Shown one piece after another: positions 33,281 through 40,580 of a stretch of 64,000 nucleotides of DNA. The notes beneath the pieces were generated by a model. The model did no database searches, was not told the DNA's origin, and worked only from the letters and a program-made list of their open reading frames with translations. How positions within the stretch are numbered: the stretch's first letter is position 1; the number at the start of each line of letters is the position of its first letter. Made by a program: the position numbers and the translations under genes. Source of the DNA: Candidatus Propionivibrio dominans (GTDB lineage Bacteria; Pseudomonadota; Gammaproteobacteria; Burkholderiales; Rhodocyclaceae); assembly GCA_016709335.1 (NCBI GenBank), contig JADJNC010000014.1, positions 101,464-165,463 of the forward strand. Reading direction: 5' to 3'.

Positions 33281-34294
33281 TCAAGCCAGAACGGCTTTCA
33301 GCATCAGAGCCGCACCGCATTGCTTGCTGACGGCTTCCGGGTCGAAATGGCCGTCGGCGACGAACTTGCCTTTCTCGTACAGGTTGGAATAGCTCCACAG
33401 ATAAGGCGTGGGTACTCCCCGGCGCCGATAGCCCATGCCGTTGTAGCGCTCGAACAGGTGCAGCATGTGCGGCACCGACCAGTCGGCGACCTGATGGTAA
33501 CCCTTGTAGATCAGCGCGTCGCGGGCGCTCTGGCTCCACGTGAAGGGCGGATTGCCGGTCGCCGGCCGCCCTTTGGGCACTTGCACCGTGCGTGCGCTGA
33601 GCGGGTCGCCGTTATGCAGGTGCGCCTTGAAATTGAAGCCGCACTCCATGCCGTGGGTGATGCCGATGAAGACCCACGGGATGTTGAGTTCTGTACCCAC
33701 CTGCTGGTAGATGGCCTGGCCCTGGGTCAGGCGCTTGAGGTAGTAGGCCAGTTCGCCCTTGCGTTCCGCTCGCAACTGACAGGCGGCGTACCAGGCGGCG
33801 TATTCACTTTGCAGTTTAGCGAAATCGGTGGCGGTGGCGGGTGGCAGCAGGCCTGTGGGCAATGCGGCGCCTGCCGTTTCTCCCGGTGGCATATCTCCGC
33901 GTGCCTTCGCCCCCCGGCTTCCTGACCTCGGCGCAACGGGTGCCGGTGCGCTGTCGTCGCTGGCCGGAGCGGACGCCAGCGCATCGACGCCATGCATGGC
34001 AGCGGAAAGGTTCGACAGGTTGTCGAGGTGGCCTTCGAGGGCCGCCAGGTAGCCATCGAACGGCCCGTGTCTGGCCGCTGTAACGGCAGCTTCCAGCGCC
34101 TCAACGCCGTCCGCCAGGGTGTTGGCGGCGCTCAACAGATCGGCCTGGTCGAGCGCGGCCACTTGCTTGTTGAGGCGCTGGATGACCCGGGTCAGGGCCT
34201 TCTGTTCGCTGGTATCGCCCGTACTGGCGTGACGTCGGCGCACGGTATTGACGGCGCGACCCAGTTCGTATTGCAGTTCCGCACTCGGGTTCAT
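33281..34294 (-). CDS. lysozyme-like protein with helical N-terminus
   Basis: A 337-residue protein in two parts. Residues 1-110 are helical, with heptad-like Leu/Ala spacing. After a Pro/Ala/Gly linker, residues about 160-337 resemble a lysozyme/transglycosylase-like domain: WVFIGITHGMECGFNFKAHL followed by HNGDPLSARTVQVPKGRP, with the Glu of HGMECGF the candidate catalytic acid. ADWSVPHMLHLFERYNGMGY and SYSNLYEKGKFVADGHF complete the fold. It would cleave the glycan backbone of peptidoglycan. No signal peptide is present. AAAGGAGG precedes the start. The helical part may bind other island proteins. Confidence 0.7.
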   Translation of the reverse strand: MNPSAELQYELGRAVNTVRRRHASTGDTSEQKALTRVIQRLNKQVAALDQADLLSAANTLADGVEALEAAVTAARHGPFDGYLAALEGHLDNLSNLSAAMHGVDALASAPASDDSAPAPVAPRSGSRGAKARGDMPPGETAGAALPTGLLPPATATDFAKLQSEYAAWYAACQLRAERKGELAYYLKRLTQGQAIYQQVGTELNIPWVFIGITHGMECGFNFKAHLHNGDPLSARTVQVPKGRPATGNPPFTWSQSARDALIYKGYHQVADWSVPHMLHLFERYNGMGYRRRGVPTPYLWSYSNLYEKGKFVADGHFDPEAVSKQCGAALMLKAVLA

Positions 34295-34318
34295 GATGTT
34301 CCTCCTTTGCCTGAATTT

Positions 34319-36301
34319 TCAAAGCCCGAACAACTGTCGGATATCGAGTATGCTGACGCGTCCGGAATGCTGCCTGACCGAGTCCACCATGTTCTCGGTA
34401 CCGCCGGGGCCGGCGCCACCTTCGCCATTCCACAGGGCAATGCAGCGTACCCTGTCGACGCCGTTGGCCAGTGCCGTGTAGAGCTGCCACAGGTTGTTGC
34501 GCACGTAGGCGTTGATTCCCTTCGGCAGCGGACCCAGTTCGTCTGGCTGAATGAGTATCCGGGTCAGCGCATTCTCCTTGACGGCGTAGTAGCGATCGAC
34601 CCAGGACGCGCCGGCGAAGGCGACCGAGGCCTGCAGGAAGTCTGTTTCAACGTACTGCAGGTGCAGGTGTACCCGGCAGCCGCGGCGCAGGGCGGCTTCG
34701 GCAAAGAGGAGGTCGCCACCGCAGGCGCCGCCGCAAATGGCGAGGTCTTGCCCGTTGCAGCCCAGCTCGTCGAGTTTGGCGGCGATGGCATCGGCAGCGA
34801 TGGGCTCCCTGTCGGCAGGGAAGCGCGGCGTGGTGCGCTCAGCGCTGTCAATCATGTGGCCGCTGAACAGGAAGAGTCGGCGTGCCTGCCAGGGTTCTTC
34901 AAGGCAGGCCATCTCCTCGTCAAGCACAGCCAGAGCCGTCTCCACGCCCTCCGCACGAAAACCGAGAGCGCGCAGGATGAGCAGTTGCTGCCGGCTGGCG
35001 TCGAGCGCAAACCTGTCCTTGTTGGCCACCGCGACGGCCTCGCGCCAGGCCTTCCCGACCTGGCCGGGCGGGTTGAACAGGACCGTCAGTTCGGCCCAGC
35101 AGGCACGGGTCGCGTAGTCGTCCGGCTGGCGTTCGAGGGCGGCCAGACAGGCCCAGATCACGCCGCCTTCCAGGTTGGGCAGACTGGCCGGGTTGCCGAG
35201 CGGGTGTCCGAGGTGGATCTGCAGATGGCGCAAGGTGCAGGCCTTGAGGCCGGCATGAAAACTGGCCGGATCGCTAACGAAAGCCTTCATGTACGCTTCG
35301 ATGGCCTGAATGAGCCGCGACAACTCGCGTCCTGCCTTCTCGCGCATTGCGTCGGTGTTGCTGCCGGCAGGGGGGGCGGAGTTGGCGTTGGGGTCGTTGG
35401 TGTTGACTTCGCGCCAGTGGCGTACCCAGTCTTCCAGTTCCAGTCGGCCGAGCAGGCACCAGTTTTGCGGGTCGTCGCCACGTTCGCTGAGGAGGGCGTC
35501 GGTCCATTCGCGTGCCTCGTCATGGCGACCCAGAAGAGCAAGCACGAGGCCTTTATCGCGCTGGTTGCCGGGGTCGGCGGGATCAAGTTCCAGTGCCGCA
35601 TCGAACTGTTCGAGGGCCAGTTGATACTGCCGGAGCTGCATCAGGGCCTTGCCGGCCATGCGTCGCGCTTCGCTACGTAAAGCCCGGGTCGGAGTCTCCT
35701 CGGCCAGCACCATGATGTCCCCTGGACGCTGACGTTTGCGGGCGAGCTCGATGCGATGTCTCCAGGACTCGTATACCGCGCGAAACTCGTTGTTACCCGT
35801 CAGCAGCAAGCTGCGCCAGGCCGGCTCGCCGAGGCCGTCGAGCAACTGGAATACCGGGCTGATCGCTTGCCCGAGCCAGGATTCCATGGTGGCCAAGGCC
35901 ATGCTGGCGAGAGATTGTCGATCGGCCTGCAGATGATGCGGGTCGGGACGCCCGTCCTTGAGGTGATAGTGCAGCTTGCGCTCGGTGTAGATGTCGAACG
36001 GCTGGAAGTCCAGTTCGCTCTGGATCAGCAGCACGCCGCGTGCGCGCAGAGCATGGCGTACGCCGAGTTCGTACCAGACATTGGGATTGTCCAGGGTCAG
36101 ATCGACAACGACCAGGTCGGCCAGCAGCAGCTCCTGGAACATGTCGGTGCGAATGTCGCCGGCACGCCGCTCCTCGTAGGCGCGGAACACCTCGAACCCC
36201 GCAGCCTCCAGTGCCGGTTTCAGAACCTCGGCGTAGACCGCGTCGAAATCAATGTCCTGCTGGTGGCCGTAAGGCATGGCCACAAATACGTGCAAAGCCA
36301 T
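34319..36301 (-). CDS. deoxyribosyltransferase/TIR-like, TPR and Rossmann-like multidomain protein
   Basis: A 660-residue protein and the first gene of the island. Residues 1-130 are a nucleoside deoxyribosyltransferase/TIR-like domain (HVFVAMPYGHQQDIDFD, LLADLVVVDLTLDNPNVWYE, LGVRHALRARGVLLIQ). Residues about 190-270 carry TPR-like repeats (AGKALMQLRQYQLALEQFD, ALELDPADPGNQRDKG). The middle (about 300-470) is helical and TRAFs-binding-like. Residues about 475-660 look like a SLOG-type Rossmann domain: RLFLFSGHMID, LAICGGACGGDLLFAEAAL and CRVHLHLQ. GGAGAGG precedes the ATG. The arrangement suggests a nucleotide-sensing scaffold. It parallels the protein at 20727-22067 near the other end of the island. 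Confidence 0.75.
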   Translation of the reverse strand: MALHVFVAMPYGHQQDIDFDAVYAEVLKPALEAAGFEVFRAYEERRAGDIRTDMFQELLLADLVVVDLTLDNPNVWYELGVRHALRARGVLLIQSELDFQPFDIYTERKLHYHLKDGRPDPHHLQADRQSLASMALATMESWLGQAISPVFQLLDGLGEPAWRSLLLTGNNEFRAVYESWRHRIELARKRQRPGDIMVLAEETPTRALRSEARRMAGKALMQLRQYQLALEQFDAALELDPADPGNQRDKGLVLALLGRHDEAREWTDALLSERGDDPQNWCLLGRLELEDWVRHWREVNTNDPNANSAPPAGSNTDAMREKAGRELSRLIQAIEAYMKAFVSDPASFHAGLKACTLRHLQIHLGHPLGNPASLPNLEGGVIWACLAALERQPDDYATRACWAELTVLFNPPGQVGKAWREAVAVANKDRFALDASRQQLLILRALGFRAEGVETALAVLDEEMACLEEPWQARRLFLFSGHMIDSAERTTPRFPADREPIAADAIAAKLDELGCNGQDLAICGGACGGDLLFAEAALRRGCRVHLHLQYVETDFLQASVAFAGASWVDRYYAVKENALTRILIQPDELGPLPKGINAYVRNNLWQLYTALANGVDRVRCIALWNGEGGAGPGGTENMVDSVRQHSGRVSILDIRQLFGL

Positions 36302-36753
36302 TTAGCCTCTCCAGAATAAAGCCAGTCCTGACCGGGCTTGAGCATGCATCGCCTGCGCGCGGCCTGCTGGCGGTCTCCTCTGGTCAATGAAAAGGTGGAT
36401 AACTTCCCGCCTGTTGCATTGTCGTGTTCTTCGATCGTCGCCTCAAATTGCCGGAAATTCCCTGGATGTGAAGCGTGGCTGCCAATGCACGTCAGAATAA
36501 CACCTATCGCATATCGTATACCGTTGCTATCGAGAAATCGATTGGCTCTTTTTTCTGAAAATGCAATTGGCACAAACGGTGTTCATGCTGTCCGGCCCGC
36601 CATGAGGTTTCTCCGCACATGGCTGCACTTGGCTTTTTGCAGCAAAAAAAAAATTTCACAAAACCGGAGTAATCCGATAACAGGCGGCGTATGCTTACGC
36701 TGTATTTTGTCGGACTGCATCTGAGACCACCCGGTGTTTGAATAATTACTCGA
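36302..36753. other. divergent intergenic region
   Basis: About 450 bp between the leftward island and the rightward siroheme decarboxylase gene. It includes an A-run at about 36648-36656. Short open frames on both strands look like noise. I looked for an FNR-type site (TTGAT-N4-ATCAA) in front of the decarboxylase gene and did not find a convincing one. Confidence 0.4.
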
Positions 36754-37707
36754 ATGATGGACATGCTGGAAGAATCCCTCGATTATCGTCTGCTCAACGA
36801 CTTTCAACGGAACTTTCCCTTGTGTCCGGCCCCCTTTGCAGAGCTGGCGGCCAGGCTCGGCGTAGCCGAGGGTTCCGTACTCCGCATGCTCGAGCAATTG
36901 CGCCGCGAGGGAAAAATATCACGCGTCGGCGCCGTGTTCGCCCCGAAACGCATTGGCGCCAGCACATTGGCTGCAATGGCCGTACCGCCCGAGAATCTGG
37001 TCAGGGTTGCCGAGGCAATCAACCGCTTTCCCGAGGTCAACCACAACTGTGAGCGAGCGCATCGCTACAACCTGTGGTTTGTTGTTATCGCCGGTTCGGA
37101 AGGCCGCCTGCAGGCCGCTCTGGGTGCCATTGAGCAAGCGAGCGGTTATCCGCTTCTGAAGTTGCCGATGGAGCAGGAATACCCTGCCGATCCGGAAAGT
37201 TCACTTGAGCGCATGGGAGATGAGGCGCAGTTGCAGGCCTACCCCTTTTCGCCACCGACGCCTCTCGGCGAGCTTGAGCGCCGGCTGTTAATGGCGCTCC
37301 AGGAAGGCTTGCCGCTCTTCATACGACCGTTTCAGGTGCTGGCCAGCCGTGTCGGCTGCGACGAAATCGAAATCCTCGAACGCATCGGCCGTTGGTGCGA
37401 AGAGGGCATCATCAAGCGCTTTGGCGTGGTCGTCCGACACCACGAACCCGGTTATCAGGCCAACGCAATGCTGGTACAGGATATTCCGGATGCAAGGGTC
37501 GGCGAGTTCGGTGCAAGGCTGGCGCGCGAACCCGGTGTGACCTTGTGCTATCAGCGTCAGCGAGTGCTGCCGGACTGGCCGTACAACCTTTTCTGCATGA
37601 TCCACGGTCAGGCGCGCGACGAAGTCGAGAAAAAAATTGCCGAGTTGCGTACGCGGCTCAACTTCGACGACTACCCACATGATGTTCTGTTTTCGTTTGC
37701 CCGCTAA
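36754..37707 (+). CDS. nirDL: siroheme decarboxylase, NirD-NirL fusion type
   Basis: A 317-residue protein made of two tandem AsnC/Lrp-like modules. Each module has an N-terminal winged helix (FPLCPAPFAELAARLGVAEG; PLFIRPFQVLASRVGCDEIE) and an alpha/beta ligand-binding part (NHNCERAHRYNLWFVVI; LCYQRQRVLPDWPYNLFCMI). This is the architecture of fused NirDL/AhbAB siroheme decarboxylases. They convert siroheme to 12,18-didecarboxysiroheme on the way to heme d1 of cd1 nitrite reductase, or to heme. The His-Tyr-Asn block of the first module fits the catalytic region. No other nir gene is in the window. The start is uncertain because ATG codons at 36754, 36757 and 36763 lack a ribosome-binding site. 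Confidence 0.85.
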   Translation: MMDMLEESLDYRLLNDFQRNFPLCPAPFAELAARLGVAEGSVLRMLEQLRREGKISRVGAVFAPKRIGASTLAAMAVPPENLVRVAEAINRFPEVNHNCERAHRYNLWFVVIAGSEGRLQAALGAIEQASGYPLLKLPMEQEYPADPESSLERMGDEAQLQAYPFSPPTPLGELERRLLMALQEGLPLFIRPFQVLASRVGCDEIEILERIGRWCEEGIIKRFGVVVRHHEPGYQANAMLVQDIPDARVGEFGARLAREPGVTLCYQRQRVLPDWPYNLFCMIHGQARDEVEKKIAELRTRLNFDDYPHDVLFSFAR

Positions 37708-37759
37708 CGGGCATGGATTTGCCGCCACTGCACATTATTGAAGTTGCTGGCCTGCACGT

Positions 37760-37792
37760 TTCCCTCGATCCCGACTCCGGAGGGCGAGGGAA
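37760..37792. terminator. possible bidirectional terminator hairpin
   Basis: TTCCCTCG (37760-37767) and CGAGGGAA (37785-37792) form an 8-bp stem with a 17-base loop between the convergent nirDL and cyanophycin synthetase genes. There is no proper T-run, so terminator function is only suggested by position. Confidence 0.3.
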
Positions 37793-37821
37793 GATCGGGT
37801 ATTTTCTGACGCGAATTCACA

Positions 37822-40404
37822 TCACGCTTCAGCAACGCGCCTGGCAATGTGCTCAAGCGCCTCTTCGATCTGATCGATAAGAATCAGGCACAGATCACCG
37901 GGTTTCAGGTCGGCCAGAGCGGTATCTATGGCCAGGAATTCGCCATGTATTTCCTTGATGTTGCTGGTGCGCCTGGCGTTTTTCAGACCCAGTTGCAGCA
38001 GCGCCAGCACTTCGCCATCGGCGCGTCCGCGCTGGCACTGATCCTGATAGAGAACGACCTGGTCAAAGGCGTCGCCGAGAATTTCGGTTTGCTGGCGGAT
38101 GTCCTCGTCGCGCCGGTCGCCAGCACCGCTGATGACCACCGAACGGCGGCTGTTCGCTGTCGATGGCATGTTGTCGATGGCGTTGACCAGCGCCTGAATG
38201 GCGTCCGGATTGTGGCCGTAGTCGGCAATCAGCGTCGCGCCACGATAGTTGAAAAGGTTGAATCGTCCGGGTGCCGATTGGGCATCATTTACAAAGCCGG
38301 CCAGGCCGCGACGGATGACATCCCAATCCAGACCAAGCGCCCAGCCGGCGCCGGTGGCGGCCATCGCATTCTCGATCTGGAAACCGATGGCGCCATTGGC
38401 GGTGACCGGGATCTCGGCCAGCAGAATGCGCTGCTCGAAGCCGCCTTCGGATGCGACGATCGAATCGCCGTCGAGATGGATGATGCGTCTGCCACGCGCA
38501 CGGTGCATGGCCATCACCGGATGATTGCGGTCGCGGGCAAAGAAGGTGACGCTCCCCGGGCACGCATCGGCCATCCGGGCGACCATCGGATCGGCCGCAT
38601 TGAGTACGGCGACGCCGGTATCCGGTTTGACGTTCTGCACGATCACCCGCTTGACCACCGAGAGATCTTCGACGGTGCTGATGTACGAAAGACCGAGATG
38701 ATCGCCGCTGCCGATGTTGGTGACGACCGCGACATCGCAGCGATCGAAGCCAAGCCCCTCGCGCAGTACGCCGCCGCGTGCCGTTTCCAGAACCGCCGCG
38801 TCAACGTCCGGGTGGAAGAGCACATTTTTTGCGCTTTTCGGACCACTGCAATCGCCGGTATCGATGCGCCTGTTCCCGATATACACCCCGTCGGTGGTGG
38901 TCATGCCGACGCGCAGCCCGTTGCTGGCAAGAATGCTGGCGATCAGGCGTACGCTCGTCGTCTTGCCGTTGGTGCCGGCGACGGCAACGAGCGGGATGCG
39001 GGCATCGTCGCCGGCAGCAAACATGTTGGCAATAATCGCTTCGCCGACGGCGCGTCCCTTGCCGAACGAGGGTTGCAGGTGCATGCGCAGGCCGGGTGCG
39101 GCATTGAGCTCGACGACACCGCCGCCTTGTTCTTCGAGCGGACGCAGGACGTTTTTGCAAACAATGTCGACGCCGGCGATGTCCAGCCCGACCATCTGCG
39201 CGGCGGCAATGGCACGTGCGGCAAACTCGGGATGTACGTCGTCGGTCACGTCGGTAGCGGTGCCGCCGGTCGACAGGTTGGCGTTGTTGCGCAGAACGAC
39301 GCGCATCCCCCTGGCCGGAATCGAATCGGCGGTCAATCCGTCTTCGGCCAGACGGGCGAGGGCGATATCGTCGAAGCTGATCCTGGTCAGCGAATTGGCA
39401 TGGCCGACGCCGCGCCGGGGGTCGCTGTTGACCTGCTCGACGAGTTGGCGAACGCTATGCACGCCGTCGCCGATAACCAGCGGCGGTTCACGCCGGGCGG
39501 CGGCAACCAGCTTGTTGCCAACCACCAGCATGCGATAGTCGTAGCCTGGAAGGTAACGCTCGACCAGAACTTCGTCACTGATCCTGGAAGCGACTTCATA
39601 GGCGGCTTCGACCTGTTCCCTGGTCGTCAGATTGACCGCAACACCTTTGCCCTGGTTTCCATCCTGTGGCTTGACGACAACCGAACTGCCTATTTCCTGT
39701 GCGGCGGCCCAGGCGTCTGCCGAGCTGTTTACCGGGCGACCGCTCGGTACCGGAACACCCGCCGCGTGCAACAATCGCTTGGTCAGTTCCTTGTCCTGAG
39801 CGATGGATTCGGCAACGGCACTGGTACGGTCGGTTTCGGCGGCCTGAATACGGCGCTGTTTGCTGCCCCAGCCAAACTGCACCATGCTGCCCTCGGTCAG
39901 TCGGCGATAGGGAATTCTGCGTGCGACGGCCGCGTAGACTATTGAACCGGTGCTTGGCCCAAGGCGGACCTCTTCGTCGAGTTCGCGCAGGCGCCGCAGG
40001 GCATCGGCGAGATCGAAGGGCTGGTCTGCGATGGCCGCCTGACAAAGGGCCTGGGCCAGTTCAAAGGCCAGTCGGCCAACCGCTTCCTCGCTGTATTCGA
40101 CGACCACCTGATAGACGCCGGGTTCCAGCGTTTGTGCGGTGCGGCTGAATGTCACCGGACAACCCGCCTGCGCTTGCAGTCCGAGGGTGGCAAACTCAAG
40201 GGCGTGGGCCATGGAGACGATGTCATCGCTGACGGTCGGCTGGAGCAGCGCAATCTCCGGGAAGCGTTCGCGCAAACGGGCCTCGAAGCCGGGCAGGTTG
40301 TTAATGACGCGCTCGGTTTCAGAGCACGAGATGATGGCCTCAATCGCAGTATGCCGGCTCCACAGATTGGGTCCGCGCAATGCCCTGATGCGTGATACGT
40401 CCAT
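37822..40404 (-). CDS. cphA: cyanophycin synthetase, full-length
   Basis: An 860-residue cyanophycin synthetase that builds the Asp-Arg storage polymer from aspartate and arginine with ATP. The N-domain begins MDVSRIRALRGPNLWSRHTA. The ATP-grasp domain (about 200-460) has SSVVVKPQDGNQGKGVAVNL and DIAGVDIVCKN. The C-terminal Mur-ligase-like domain has an intact P-loop AVAGTNGKTTSVRLIA, and the final lobe (ADYGHNPDAIQAL, VVISGAGDRRDEDI) is complete. The ATG at 40404 replaces one 22 codons upstream because the family N-terminus starts here and AGGAAA lies before it. It lies 176 bases downstream of a second, shorter synthetase gene, a pairing known in betaproteobacteria. Both are probably expressed together. 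Confidence 0.92.
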   Translation of the reverse strand: MDVSRIRALRGPNLWSRHTAIEAIISCSETERVINNLPGFEARLRERFPEIALLQPTVSDDIVSMAHALEFATLGLQAQAGCPVTFSRTAQTLEPGVYQVVVEYSEEAVGRLAFELAQALCQAAIADQPFDLADALRRLRELDEEVRLGPSTGSIVYAAVARRIPYRRLTEGSMVQFGWGSKQRRIQAAETDRTSAVAESIAQDKELTKRLLHAAGVPVPSGRPVNSSADAWAAAQEIGSSVVVKPQDGNQGKGVAVNLTTREQVEAAYEVASRISDEVLVERYLPGYDYRMLVVGNKLVAAARREPPLVIGDGVHSVRQLVEQVNSDPRRGVGHANSLTRISFDDIALARLAEDGLTADSIPARGMRVVLRNNANLSTGGTATDVTDDVHPEFAARAIAAAQMVGLDIAGVDIVCKNVLRPLEEQGGGVVELNAAPGLRMHLQPSFGKGRAVGEAIIANMFAAGDDARIPLVAVAGTNGKTTSVRLIASILASNGLRVGMTTTDGVYIGNRRIDTGDCSGPKSAKNVLFHPDVDAAVLETARGGVLREGLGFDRCDVAVVTNIGSGDHLGLSYISTVEDLSVVKRVIVQNVKPDTGVAVLNAADPMVARMADACPGSVTFFARDRNHPVMAMHRARGRRIIHLDGDSIVASEGGFEQRILLAEIPVTANGAIGFQIENAMAATGAGWALGLDWDVIRRGLAGFVNDAQSAPGRFNLFNYRGATLIADYGHNPDAIQALVNAIDNMPSTANSRRSVVISGAGDRRDEDIRQQTEILGDAFDQVVLYQDQCQRGRADGEVLALLQLGLKNARRTSNIKEIHGEFLAIDTALADLKPGDLCLILIDQIEEALEHIARRVAEA

Positions 40405-40580
40405 AAACGGTTTCCTATGCGTTTTGTAGCAGTCAAGCAAAACTGCAAACCACCAAGTCACCAAGAGCACAAAGTCACACCAAGAAAAACAAGGAGATGA
40501 CCGGGTGCTCCCAGGTGTCCCTTAGCAAGATTTTATTCGGGGAAATTTTGTGATGAAGCTTTTGCCATTGTCGCTCAACA

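Noticed and set aside
37849..39945. A 698-codon plus-strand open frame opposite cphA
   Set aside because: Antisense to a complete cyanophycin synthetase.
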